DNA from: Lachnospiraceae bacterium
GTDB lineage: Bacteria > Bacillota > Clostridia > Lachnospirales > Lachnospiraceae
DNA length: 64,000 nucleotides
Direction of reading: 5' to 3'
Assembly: GCA_021200995.1 (NCBI GenBank)
Contig: JAJQFS010000045.1
Span: 16,484-80,483 of the forward strand
Shown: positions 36,657-45,414 of the stretch, piece by piece
How the letters are laid out: each line of letters begins with the position of its first letter
Numbering within the stretch: position 1 is the stretch's first letter
Notes under the pieces: model-generated
What the model was told of the DNA's origin: nothing
Database searches by the model: none
Seen by the model: only the letters and a program-made list of their open reading frames with translations
Translations under genes and position numbers: made by a program

Positions 36657-36707
36657 ACGGGGCTGTTGCGGTTCATCTGGCAAAACGGAGAGCGGCAGCA
36701 GTCCCGT
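36657..36707. terminator. Hairpin between the GH13 and subtilase genes
   Basis: ACGGGGCTGTTGC pairs with GCAGCAGTCCCGT over 13 bp with two wobble pairs and a 25-nt loop. There is no T run after it; the subtilase ribosome site (AAGGG) follows at once, so it could also affect translation of the next gene. Confidence 0.45.
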
Positions 36708-36717
36708 AAGGGCGTTT

Positions 36718-38508
36718 ATGGATCAGGAAAATATGGAATCCGCTCTGAATCTGGCCATGGAGTCCTCGAAAGAGATGCGCGAACGGTCGGATGTTCTGGG
36801 CGTCGGTTATGATGAAACAACGGACAGATGGGAGATCATTATCAAGTACAACGGGAACCTGGAAGAGACACTTGAGCAGGGCATTACGCTGGAACCGCTG
36901 ATCGCGGGCTATGGGATTTTGACTGTTCCGGATTCTTTATTGGAGGATGTCCCACCAAACCCACAGATTGAGTATGCGGAGTTACCGAAGAGGCTGTATT
37001 TCGAGCAGGAAACAGAGCGTGGAATGGAGCAGGGCATAGATGGCTTGACTGGCCAGGATATTCTGCATCGTGAATCGGGCGGCGTGGACGCGAAGGAGGT
37101 CCCCGGGACTGATGGACTGACCGGCAGGGGCGTCCTGATCGCGATTATCGATTCCGGAATTGATTACACGCTCGCGAATTTTCACAATACGGACGGAACC
37201 ACCAGAATCGCGGCGCTCTGGGATCAGACGCTGACGCCGGATGAGGCAAATCCGCCTCCGCAGGGATTTGCGCAGGGAAGACTGTTCACAAAAGATCAGA
37301 TCAATGACGCATTGCGCCTTGCCATTCCGTGGGCGGCGGTTCCTTCCGCGGATACAAGCGGCCATGGGACAGCTGTAGCGGGAATCGCGGCCTCCCGTCG
37401 GATGGAAGGCGAGTATGCGGGAATCGCGCCGGAGAGCGAGCTGTTGATTGTAAAACTGGGGAATCCTGCGGACAAAGGTTTCCCCAGGACGACAGAGCTT
37501 CTGCGGGCGCTGACATTTTCAGTGCGGTTTACGTTTGCGCGCAATCAGCCTCTGGTTGTCAACTTAAGCTTCGGCAACAGCTACGGTTCCCATAACGGGA
37601 CGTCGCTTCTGGAACGCTTCATTGACAATGTATCGGAAATCGGCAGAACCGTGATCTGCATCGGAACCGGGAACGAAGGCCTCTCAGGCGGCCGCTGCAG
37701 CGGTTGGCTGAAGGAGGGCCAGGTCACGGAGGTAGAAATACAGGCAGCGGCCTATGAGGCAAACCTGAGCATTCAGTTCTGGAAAAATTTCGTGGATGAG
37801 TATGATCTTCGTCTGGCTGCGCCAAATGGCGACTCTCTGATCATAAGTCCGGGGCAGCAAAAAAGGACGGAAGGGATACTGGGAAATACCAAAGCGCTTG
37901 TCTTTGCGGGGCAGCCGACCCCTTACAGTACAAACCAGGAAATTTATTTTGACCTTCTTCCGGAAGCATATTATATCGATGAAGGGGTGTGGCGGCTGTT
38001 TATCGAGCCGAAAAGCATCAGAAATGGATTTTTCTACCTGTATCTGCCTGTGGCTTCCACGCGCAATCAGGGCACAAGATTTTTAAACCCTTCTCTGGAA
38101 ATGACGCTGACGATTCCTTCCACGGCGGCCAGAACCGTCGCGGTGTCCGCCTGTCATCCGCTGACCGGCGTTTTCGCGGATTTCAGTGGAAGAGGCGCTG
38201 TATCGCTCGATCAGTTTCAGGAAAAGAGCAATATCGGCGCGGCGCGTCCGACTATCGCCGCGCCGGGGGTTGATATCATGGCGCCCGCGGCGGGCGGCGG
38301 ATACGCTTCCTTTACCGGCACAAGCTTCGCAACCCCTTTTGTGACTGGAAGAGCCGCGCTTTTGATGGAGTGGGGAATTTTGCGCGGACACGATTATTTC
38401 CTTTACGGGGAAAAGCTGAAAGCGGAACTGATCCGCGCCGCCTGTCCGGTGCCAGGAATTGAAACATACCCTTCTGAAAAAGTGGGCTTTGGCAGGCTTT
38501 GCCCGTGA
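36718..38508 (+). CDS. S8 family serine protease, Csp-like
   Basis: This 596-residue subtilase has no export signal. Residues 1-100 resemble a prodomain (VGYDETTDRWEIIIKYNGN). Asp lies in LIAIIDSGIDYTLANFH (about residue 143), His in ADTSGHGTAVAGIAA (about 219) and Ser in FTGTSFATPFVTGRAALL (about 542), so the catalytic triad is complete. A jelly-roll-like insertion lies between His and Ser (residues about 350-480). This layout is that of clostridial Csp germination proteases, which activate the cortex hydrolase SleC. No sleC-like gene is nearby, so the substrate is open. Confidence 0.85.
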   Translation: MDQENMESALNLAMESSKEMRERSDVLGVGYDETTDRWEIIIKYNGNLEETLEQGITLEPLIAGYGILTVPDSLLEDVPPNPQIEYAELPKRLYFEQETERGMEQGIDGLTGQDILHRESGGVDAKEVPGTDGLTGRGVLIAIIDSGIDYTLANFHNTDGTTRIAALWDQTLTPDEANPPPQGFAQGRLFTKDQINDALRLAIPWAAVPSADTSGHGTAVAGIAASRRMEGEYAGIAPESELLIVKLGNPADKGFPRTTELLRALTFSVRFTFARNQPLVVNLSFGNSYGSHNGTSLLERFIDNVSEIGRTVICIGTGNEGLSGGRCSGWLKEGQVTEVEIQAAAYEANLSIQFWKNFVDEYDLRLAAPNGDSLIISPGQQKRTEGILGNTKALVFAGQPTPYSTNQEIYFDLLPEAYYIDEGVWRLFIEPKSIRNGFFYLYLPVASTRNQGTRFLNPSLEMTLTIPSTAARTVAVSACHPLTGVFADFSGRGAVSLDQFQEKSNIGAARPTIAAPGVDIMAPAAGGGYASFTGTSFATPFVTGRAALLMEWGILRGHDYFLYGEKLKAELIRAACPVPGIETYPSEKVGFGRLCP

Positions 38509-38624
38509 CAGCTGATATCGGAAATGTAGATGGAAAACGATAACTGACAGATATGTGGCTTGTTATGTTTGTAAAAATAATGAAGTATGGATGACTTTAC
38601 TGCCGTCTTCGCCTGAAATTAAAG

Positions 38625-38653
38625 TTGTGTTTTCATGGGTAAGATGTTAAAAT
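38625..38653 (+). promoter_or_regulatory. Promoter of the DegV gene
   Basis: TTGTGT at 38625-38630, 17-bp spacing and TAAAAT at 38648-38653, about 95 bp upstream of the start. The rest of the 242-bp gap (38509-38750) shows no other feature. Confidence 0.5.
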
Positions 38654-38750
38654 ACGTCTAATACATGTATACAGGAATTCGGGAACGGCGCAGCAGGGTG
38701 AGCGCCGAATCCCGCGAAAATCAGTTTCCTATGAAAGGGAGGGGGATTTC

Positions 38751-39638
38751 ATGGCTTTTCACATTATCACGGACTCTGCGTCCGACGTTCCAAAATCTGT
38801 GAGGGAGGAATTTCATCTGCATGTGATTCCCACACCTGTCACGATCGACGAGGTCGATTATTTTGACGGCGATACGATTCAGCCCGCTGAATTTTATCAG
38901 ATTCAGGCCGAAGGCAAAAGCAATATCAAGACCTATCATATCAGTCAGCAGATGTTTTATGATCATTTCAGACCGTATGCCGAAGCGGGAGATGAAGTCC
39001 TTTATATTTGTTTCTCCACAGGAATTGCCGGTACATACCAGGCGGCAAATCTGGCGAAGGCGGATCTTTTGGAGGAATTTCCGGATTTTCAGATTACCAT
39101 TATTGATTCGAAGTGCGCCTCCATCGGCTTTGGCCTGGTGACCTATTATCTGCTTCTGATGCAGAAAAACGGAGCGCCGAAGGATCTGATGATCGAGGCA
39201 GCCTCCTGGTTCTGCGCGCATATGACGGTTCAGTTTACGGTGGAGACGCTTCATTACCTGTATAAGGGAGGCAGAGTCGGCGCGCTCAGTGCTGCGGCGG
39301 GCGGTATTCTGGATATCAAACCCATCCTGATTGTGGATGAGGAGGGCGCTCTGAAAGGCTCTGAGAATGTCCGTGGCTGGAAAAAGGCCATCCGCCGTGT
39401 GGAGGACATGATCGGTGAAAAGTGTCAGGATCTGGATCATCAGCTGATTGGCGTGGTCAGCGGAAGCGATCCGTCGCTGGCGGACCAGGTGGGCGAGACT
39501 TTGATGGAGCGTTATCACGCGAAAGGCATTCTGAAAAGCCAGGTTGGGTGCGCGATTGGCGCGCATACCGGCGGCGGTATTGTGGGGATTACGGCACTGG
39601 ACGCCATGAACCCGGAATACGAAAAATATCTTTATTAA
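38751..39638 (+). CDS. DegV family fatty-acid-binding protein
   Basis: This 295-residue protein has the DegV layout: FHIITDSASDVPKSVREEFH (residues 2-21), ISQQMFYDHF, the Ser-rich ligand loop CFSTGIAGTYQAANL and HYLYKGGRVGALSAAAGGIL. FakB-type members bind fatty acids and present them to the FakA kinase for phosphorylation. No fakA-like (DAK) gene is nearby. Serine acetyltransferase starts 23 bp downstream, probably co-transcribed. Whether this copy serves lipid uptake is inferred from the family. Confidence 0.9.
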   Translation: MAFHIITDSASDVPKSVREEFHLHVIPTPVTIDEVDYFDGDTIQPAEFYQIQAEGKSNIKTYHISQQMFYDHFRPYAEAGDEVLYICFSTGIAGTYQAANLAKADLLEEFPDFQITIIDSKCASIGFGLVTYYLLLMQKNGAPKDLMIEAASWFCAHMTVQFTVETLHYLYKGGRVGALSAAAGGILDIKPILIVDEEGALKGSENVRGWKKAIRRVEDMIGEKCQDLDHQLIGVVSGSDPSLADQVGETLMERYHAKGILKSQVGCAIGAHTGGGIVGITALDAMNPEYEKYLY

Positions 39639-39661
39639 AGGATGAAGTCGGGATTGAATTT

Positions 39662-40624
39662 ATGGAAAATATGCTGAATGACGAGATCATGGCGCTGGTG
39701 GACGATATTTTAGCGGACTATGAGCAGAACAGGAAAATCGACACGGATAAGACTTACAGTCAGCCAGACAAAGCCATGATTACCAATATTTTATCCAATC
39801 TGCAGCGGATTATTTTTCACGGCTATTACCGCAGCCAGCATTACCGCATTTATACGGCGCAGAATAATCTGAGTATGCTGCTGGAGGATGTCCTTTTCAA
39901 TCTGAGCAAACAGATCATGCTTGTACTGGAGAATGTCGCCGCCTCAGATGAGGAGGACAGTCAGGCGCTGGAAGAGAAGGCTTATGATATTTGTATCGCT
40001 TTCCTGTCTAAAATTCCACAGTTGCGTGCGTCATTGGAGATGGACGCGCAGGCGGCTTATGACGGGGATCCGGCCGCGGCCGGAATCGATGAGATTATCT
40101 TTTCCTACCCTGGATTCTACGCCATTTTTGTATATCGTATCGCTCATGAGCTGCAGCTTCTGAAAGTACCGCTGATTCCGAGGATGATGACGGAAATCGC
40201 GCACAGCGCCACGGGAATCGACATTCATCCGGGCGCTGCCATCGGCAGTCACTTTTTCATGGACCACGGCACCGGCATCGTAATCGGCGAGACGACCATC
40301 ATCGGAGATCATGTAAAGGTGTATCAGGGTGTGACCATCGGCGCACTCTCCACCAAGGGCGGCCAGAAGTTAAAGAACAAAAAGCGTCATCCCACGATTG
40401 AGGACAATGTGACCATTTATTCCAACGCATCCATTCTGGGCGGCGAAACTGTGATCGGCAGAAACGCCGTCATCGGCGGCAATACGTTTATCACGAAGTC
40501 GGTTCCCGCTGACACCAGTGTCAGCATAGCCAGCCCGGAGCTGATTTACCGCTACGGCGATCATAAGGAAAAGGAAAAGCTGGGGGAGATGAACCAGGAT
40601 GAACAGGGAGACTGGGTGATCTGA
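39662..40624 (+). CDS. cysE: Serine O-acetyltransferase (EpsC/CysE type)
   Basis: CysE acetylates L-serine with acetyl-CoA, the first step to cysteine. The 320-residue protein has an N-terminal helical domain (about residues 1-180), then left-handed beta-helix hexapeptide repeats: IDIHPGAAIGSHFFMDHGTG, VIGETTIIGDHVKVYQGV and GGETVIGRNAVIGGNTFIT. DHGTGIVIGE holds the catalytic His/Asp region. The long N-terminus resembles the EpsC form seen in anaerobes. The ribosome site is weak (GGGATTG), so translation may depend on the upstream degV gene. Confidence 0.9.
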   Translation: MENMLNDEIMALVDDILADYEQNRKIDTDKTYSQPDKAMITNILSNLQRIIFHGYYRSQHYRIYTAQNNLSMLLEDVLFNLSKQIMLVLENVAASDEEDSQALEEKAYDICIAFLSKIPQLRASLEMDAQAAYDGDPAAAGIDEIIFSYPGFYAIFVYRIAHELQLLKVPLIPRMMTEIAHSATGIDIHPGAAIGSHFFMDHGTGIVIGETTIIGDHVKVYQGVTIGALSTKGGQKLKNKKRHPTIEDNVTIYSNASILGGETVIGRNAVIGGNTFITKSVPADTSVSIASPELIYRYGDHKEKEKLGEMNQDEQGDWVI

Positions 40625-40688
40625 TTCACAAAAGTCTGCGATTTATGAAATGATGTAATGAGCGCTTTTTACTCATGATACAGCGAAT

Positions 40689-40729
40689 AAAAAATATCAG
40701 CTGCGGGCAAACTGCAACTGATATTTTTT
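40689..40729 (+). terminator. Hairpin with T run between cysE and ahpC
   Basis: AAAAAATATCAG and CTGATATTTTTT form a perfect 12-bp stem, with an inner TGC/GCA extension, ending in T-rich sequence. It lies eight bases before the ahpC ribosome site CAGGAGG. It works as a bidirectional terminator by structure. Because no promoter is visible between it and ahpC, it may also act as an attenuator of ahpCF. Confidence 0.65.
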
Positions 40730-40748
40730 ATTTCAGGAGGAATTGCAG

Positions 40749-41312
40749 ATGTCTCTGATCAAAAAACCGGTGGGTGAATTTACGGTACAGGCTTATCATC
40801 ACGACGCGTTCAAAACCATTTCCCGTAAGGATATACTTGGAAAATGGAGCGTTTTTCTCTTTTATCCGGCGGATTTTACCTTTGTCTGTCCGACAGAACT
40901 GGAGGATCTGGCGGATCATTATGAGGAGTTTTGTGAAATCGGCTGTGAGATATACAGCGTTTCCTGCGACAGCCATTTTGTGCACAAGGCCTGGCACGAT
41001 GCTTCGAATACGATCAAAAAGCTTCAGTTTCCCATGCTGGCGGACCCCACGGGCATGCTGACCCGTGACTTTAATGTGATGATTGAGGAGGAAGGCGTGG
41101 CGGAACGGGCGACCTTTATCGTGAATCCGGACGGCGTGATTGTCGCTTATGAGGTGATTGCAGGAAATGTGGGCAGAAACGCGAAGGAACTGCTGCGGCG
41201 TGTGCGCGCCAGCCAGTTTGTGGCGGAACATGGCGACGAGGTCTGCCCGGCGAAATGGGAACCGGGAGACAAGACGCTGAAGCCGAGCCTTAATCTGGTG
41301 GGGATGCTGTGA
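40749..41312 (+). CDS. ahpC: Peroxiredoxin, 2-Cys AhpC type
   Basis: AhpC reduces hydrogen peroxide and organic peroxides with two Cys residues. The 187-residue protein has FYPADFTFVCPTELEDLADH (peroxidatic Cys, about residue 47), the catalytic Arg region RDFNVMIEEEGVAERATFI and the resolving Cys in EVCPAKWEPGD (about 166). ATG 40749 has GGAGG upstream; a TTG at 40743 is less likely. The reductase gene follows with a 1-base overlap (TGATG), so the pair is translationally coupled. Confidence 0.95.
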   Translation: MSLIKKPVGEFTVQAYHHDAFKTISRKDILGKWSVFLFYPADFTFVCPTELEDLADHYEEFCEIGCEIYSVSCDSHFVHKAWHDASNTIKKLQFPMLADPTGMLTRDFNVMIEEEGVAERATFIVNPDGVIVAYEVIAGNVGRNAKELLRRVRASQFVAEHGDEVCPAKWEPGDKTLKPSLNLVGML

Positions 41313-42940
41313 TGGAAGAGCGGGATTTATTTGACGTTGTGATCGTGGGAGGCGGCCCCGCGGGTCTGTCAGCGGCCATCTATCTGGCAAGAGCCAAATA
41401 TCGCGTGCTGGTGCTGGAGAAAGGGAATGTGGGAGGCCAGATCCGGATTACAGATTCTGTGGTTAACTATCCGGGCGTTGAACGCACGGACGGGAAGTCA
41501 CTTGCAGCGGCCATGGCCCGTCAGGCGAAGCGCTTCGGCGCGGAATTTGCGGGGGAAGAAGTGATGGATATTCACTGCAATACCGCGATCAAGCAGGTGA
41601 TCACGAAAACCCGGACGTATGAAACACTTGGGATTCTCCTGGCCTGCGGCGCAAACCCCAGAAAGCTGCACTTTAAGGGAGAAGAACAGTTTCAGGGGCG
41701 GGGCGTTGCCTACTGTGCCACCTGTGACGGGGAATTTTTTACAGACCGCACGGTCTATGTGATCGGCGGCGGGTACGCGGCGGTAGAGGAGGGATTATTC
41801 TTAACGCGCTACGCGAAAAAAATCGTGATGATCGTGCGGGAGAAGGATTTTACCTGCGCCAGAACCATCGCGGACAAGGCGAAAGAACATCCGAAGATGG
41901 AGATTCATTTTCAGACAGAGATTGTCAGCGTATTTGGTGATGCATATGTTACGGGAGCGGTCTTTGTGGACAATCAGACAGGAAAGACATGGGAGAGCGA
42001 CTGCGAGGAGGAAGGTATCGGGATTTTTGTGTTCGCGGGGTATGTGCCGGCGACAGACTGGCTGCCGTCCGAATTTGAGAAGGATCAGCAGGGGTACCTG
42101 AAGACAGACAGAAATCAGGCAACCAATATTCCGGGCGTGTACGGCGCGGGCGATCTGTGCGTGAAAAACCTGCGTCAGACTGTAACGGCGGTGTCAGACG
42201 GCGCGGTGGCCGCCACCAGCCTGGAGCTGTACGTGGAAAAGCTGCACCATGAACTGCATATTCCGGAACTGATTCAGTTATCGTCCGACGCGGAGGACAA
42301 GACCGCGCTGCCGCAGGGGGATGCTATCTTTGACGGGGACCTGAAAACACAGGTAAAGGAATTCCTGAGCCGCATGGAAAAGAAGGTCACTATGAAGGTG
42401 TGGGCAAAGCAGGACGGGGAACAGCAGGAATTTGTTTCGTTTCTGACGGCGCTTGCCGCATTGTCTGAAAAGCTTTCTCTGGAATTTGCCACGACCAGGG
42501 AGGTGGAGGAGGAATTTCAGCCTGTGGTCCGCCTCCTGGATGGGGAGGGAAATGACGGCGGCTTTGGTTTTCACGGGATTCCGACCGGAGAGGAATTTAC
42601 TTCTTTCTTACTGGCGATCTGTCGTATGGGAGGCCAGGAAGGCGATTTGCCGGATGAGGCCGCGCGTCTGCTTCTGGAAGCGAAGGAATCTGTGAAACTG
42701 AAAATTTTTGTATCGCTGACCTGTACCATGTGTCCTGAGACAGTGCGCTCTGCGGTAAACCTGGCCATGAGCGAACAGGGCAGGGGAAAGCTTAAGGCCG
42801 ATGTGTTTGATTTATCTTTATTTCCAAAGCTCAGGGAGCAATATCAGATCCGCAGCGTACCATGTATTGTGATAAATGACGACCGTGTCATATTCGGCAG
42901 AAAAGGAACCAGAGAGCTGGCGAAGGCGGTGTTTGCGTAA
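41312..42940 (+). CDS. Peroxiredoxin reductase with reversed AhpF domain order
   Basis: This 542-residue flavoprotein should recycle AhpC with NAD(P)H. The N-terminal half is thioredoxin-reductase-like: VVIVGGGPAGLSAAIYLARA (FAD), YCATCDGEFF (redox CxxC), VIGGGYAAVEEGLFLTRYA (NAD(P)H) and NIPGVYGAGDL. The C-terminal half (about residues 330-542) is two thioredoxin-like folds, with one redox pair CTMCP near residue 470. Classical AhpF has the thioredoxin folds at the N-terminus, so the order is inverted. I know such fusions from Clostridia. The start overlaps the ahpC stop (TGATG). Confidence 0.9.
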   Translation: MEERDLFDVVIVGGGPAGLSAAIYLARAKYRVLVLEKGNVGGQIRITDSVVNYPGVERTDGKSLAAAMARQAKRFGAEFAGEEVMDIHCNTAIKQVITKTRTYETLGILLACGANPRKLHFKGEEQFQGRGVAYCATCDGEFFTDRTVYVIGGGYAAVEEGLFLTRYAKKIVMIVREKDFTCARTIADKAKEHPKMEIHFQTEIVSVFGDAYVTGAVFVDNQTGKTWESDCEEEGIGIFVFAGYVPATDWLPSEFEKDQQGYLKTDRNQATNIPGVYGAGDLCVKNLRQTVTAVSDGAVAATSLELYVEKLHHELHIPELIQLSSDAEDKTALPQGDAIFDGDLKTQVKEFLSRMEKKVTMKVWAKQDGEQQEFVSFLTALAALSEKLSLEFATTREVEEEFQPVVRLLDGEGNDGGFGFHGIPTGEEFTSFLLAICRMGGQEGDLPDEAARLLLEAKESVKLKIFVSLTCTMCPETVRSAVNLAMSEQGRGKLKADVFDLSLFPKLREQYQIRSVPCIVINDDRVIFGRKGTRELAKAVFA

Positions 42941-42948
42941 CTTGATTC

Positions 42949-42976
42949 TTGACAAGAGGGCGTATTCGTGTAAAAC
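42949..42976 (+). promoter_or_regulatory. Promoter of the TPR lipoprotein gene
   Basis: A perfect TTGACA at 42949-42954 and TAAAAC at 42971-42976 with 16-bp spacing. The start codon at 43001 is 25 bp downstream. Confidence 0.6.
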
Positions 42977-43000
42977 TAGGAATTACGAAAGGACTGGATT

Positions 43001-44065
43001 ATGCGCGGATATAGGATACGATTGTTGCTTGTAGCGGTTTGCGCCCTCTTTCTGTCGGGCTGCTCTTCCCGCAATACCATAGAAGATACGGACATTCAGG
43101 AGACTTCCTCTCAGGCTTCCGAAAGCGAGGTTTATACGCTCATTGAGGATATGAAGTATGAGGAGGCGTTGACTCTGCTTGAAAGCGAGGACCTCGGCGC
43201 ACAGGAGACGCTGCGTCTGGAGGGCGTCTGTTATATGGGCCTTGGACAGTATGAGAACGCGGTGGAGGCGTTTGAAGAGGCACTGTCAGAGAATACAGGA
43301 TTTATATACGAAATTGATTATGACATTAATAAATATCTCGCTGTCGCCTACAATAAACTGGGAGAGTATGAGAAGGCGGAGCAGGTATACGACGCCATGT
43401 GCGCGCTGCAGCCGAAGGATTCTGACGTCTGGTATATGCATGGTGTCACATATCTGGAGTTAGGACAGTATGAGGAGGCGGTGGACTGCTTTGACACGGC
43501 GGTTGATTTGTCACCTACTGATTATGATCTGATGATTTCCATCTATCAGGCGCTGGCGCAATACGGCTACCGGACGCTTGGGGAGGAGTATATTGCCGAT
43601 ATCCTGGATGGCAACGCCAGCATTGGTGATTACGACAGAGGCAGGATTCTCTATTACACCGGCGAATACAGTCAGGCCATCGTCTATCTGGAAAAGGTGA
43701 AATCCAACGGCAGCCAGGATGTGATTCTGTATCTTGCCATGAGCTATGAGACGCTGGGAGATTATAATTACGCCGCGAATGTCTATACCTCCGGTCTGGA
43801 TCTGGGGGAGAGCACTGTACTGTATAATCAGCTGGGTCTGTGTCAGATGAAGCTGGGGCTGTATGAGGAGGCACTGGAGTCCTTTACTTCCGGTATTGCC
43901 TGCAATGATACTTCCCTGCGTCAGAACCTGCGCTTCAACCAGATCGTGGCTTACGAGATGCTGGGTGATTTTGACACGGCCAAAACGCTGATCGAGCAGT
44001 ATGTCAGCGATTATCCCAATGATGAGGAAGCGCAGCGGGAGGCACTGTTTTTACAGAGCAGGTAA
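43001..44065 (+). CDS. TPR-repeat lipoprotein
   Basis: This 354-residue protein has a lipoprotein signal (LLLVAVCALFLSGCSS, lipobox LSGC, Cys near residue 21), then at least six tetratricopeptide repeats, for example YMGLGQYENAVEAFEEALSE, YNKLGEYEKAEQVYDAM, YLELGQYEEAVDCFDTAVDL and QMKLGLYEEALESFTSGI. It is anchored on the outer face of the membrane and probably acts as a docking or scaffold protein for an envelope complex. It has its own TTGACA promoter, and a hydrolase gene follows by 30 bp. Confidence 0.85.
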   Translation: MRGYRIRLLLVAVCALFLSGCSSRNTIEDTDIQETSSQASESEVYTLIEDMKYEEALTLLESEDLGAQETLRLEGVCYMGLGQYENAVEAFEEALSENTGFIYEIDYDINKYLAVAYNKLGEYEKAEQVYDAMCALQPKDSDVWYMHGVTYLELGQYEEAVDCFDTAVDLSPTDYDLMISIYQALAQYGYRTLGEEYIADILDGNASIGDYDRGRILYYTGEYSQAIVYLEKVKSNGSQDVILYLAMSYETLGDYNYAANVYTSGLDLGESTVLYNQLGLCQMKLGLYEEALESFTSGIACNDTSLRQNLRFNQIVAYEMLGDFDTAKTLIEQYVSDYPNDEEAQREALFLQSR

Positions 44066-44095
44066 AGCGGGACAGGCGGATGTGGTATAAAAGAT

Positions 44096-45283
44096 ATGAA
44101 GACGAACATCATTACTTATTTACAGACATACGGACAGGAAACATTTTCTGAGAGGGCATTCAGTGAGGTGGATGCCCTTATCTTGTGTCAGTTTTCCTAT
44201 CTGAAATTTGACGGGATCATCCCCAGGATGCCGGGATGGCCTGCCGGCAACGGCGGACAGGATGAGATTCAGGCGGTGGGGGCGAAAAATGCCGGCAGGG
44301 CGCAGGACATGGTGACGATCCTCGATATCTGGAGGAACCCGAACCGGGAGCGGATGTTTTATGATACCCGCTTCGAGGAAGAAAACAGAGCGTTGGCAGA
44401 ACAGATGCTTTTGTCAAAACGGTTTCAGAACGCGCGCTTTGGCCTGTTTCTGGACTTTATTGACGATAAGGAGCAGGTACAGTTCAGTACCCTGACCTGT
44501 GTGCTGGAGGACGGAAGCGTGAAGATCATATACCGCGGCACCGATGAGAGCCTTGTCGGCTGGCGGGAGGATATGGATATGGCCTTCACGTATCCGATAC
44601 CGGGACAGGAATACAGCGGCCGCTATCTGGAGCTGGCGGCCGGTTGTCTGAAAGGACCGTTGGATATTCTCGGCCATTCCAAGGGCGGCAATCTGGCAGT
44701 GTACGCGGCCATGAATGCCTCGCAAAGCGTGCAGGACAGGATCAATACCATCTATAATATGGATGGCCCGGGTTTTAAAAAGGGCGTATGCAGCCTGGAG
44801 CTTTTCGCAAAAATCGAGCCGAAAATCGTGAAAATTATTCCGCGTTCTTCCCTGGTCGGTATGATCCTGGAAAATTACGGCGGCTATCGGGTGGTGGACA
44901 GCTCCGCTGTGGGTCCGCTCCAGCATTTTGCCTGTTCCTGGGTGGTGGAGGGCAGAGAGTTTGCTTATCTTCAGAAGGTTGACGAGGGACAGCGTATTTT
45001 CAACGACGCAATACGGGAGTGGCTGGACCGTCTGACGGAGGAGGAACAACGTGCTTTTGTGGATACGCTGTTTGAAATTCTGGAGGAGAGCGGCGCGGCA
45101 GATCTCATTGAATTTTCACAGGATTACAGGCACTGTATTACCAGGATGCTGAACGCGGTTCAGAACCAGGACGCGGCGAAAAGAAAGCAGGCGGTCAGGG
45201 TCATCCGGCTCTTATTTCAGATTTCAGGGGAGATGTTTAAGAGCGAAGCACAGGACTGGATCCTGGAAAAACTGGAAAAATAA
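44096..45283 (+). CDS. DUF2974/Mbeg1-like alpha/beta hydrolase
   Basis: This 395-residue cytoplasmic protein contains the nucleophile elbow LDILGHSKGGNLAVYAAMNA (GHSKG, Ser near residue 200) after a lipase-like lid region (YRGTDESLVGWREDMDMAFT). NMDGPGFKKG and a C-terminal helical part follow. The pattern matches DUF2974 (Mbeg1-like) proteins, lipase-like hydrolases of unknown substrate that are common in Firmicutes. The gene lies 30 bp after the TPR lipoprotein gene with only a weak ribosome site and may be co-transcribed. Confidence 0.8.
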   Translation: MKTNIITYLQTYGQETFSERAFSEVDALILCQFSYLKFDGIIPRMPGWPAGNGGQDEIQAVGAKNAGRAQDMVTILDIWRNPNRERMFYDTRFEEENRALAEQMLLSKRFQNARFGLFLDFIDDKEQVQFSTLTCVLEDGSVKIIYRGTDESLVGWREDMDMAFTYPIPGQEYSGRYLELAAGCLKGPLDILGHSKGGNLAVYAAMNASQSVQDRINTIYNMDGPGFKKGVCSLELFAKIEPKIVKIIPRSSLVGMILENYGGYRVVDSSAVGPLQHFACSWVVEGREFAYLQKVDEGQRIFNDAIREWLDRLTEEEQRAFVDTLFEILEESGAADLIEFSQDYRHCITRMLNAVQNQDAAKRKQAVRVIRLLFQISGEMFKSEAQDWILEKLEK

Positions 45284-45333
45284 TGTATCGTTTTTATTTT
45301 TTATAGAGTTTTTAGACTCAAACCTTGTAAGTT

Positions 45334-45362
45334 TTGACAATTCATGGTAAAGTAAGAAAGTA
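45334..45362 (+). promoter_or_regulatory. Possible promoter of the uronate operon
   Basis: A perfect TTGACA at 45334-45339, but the best -10 at 17-bp spacing is AAAGTA (45357-45362), which is weak. A poor -10 would fit an activator- or repressor-controlled sugar operon; no regulator gene is in the cluster. Confidence 0.3.
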
Positions 45363-45414
45363 GATTTGTGTGCATTATTGATAAAAATTTCACACAGGAA
45401 GGGGTAATATTAAT

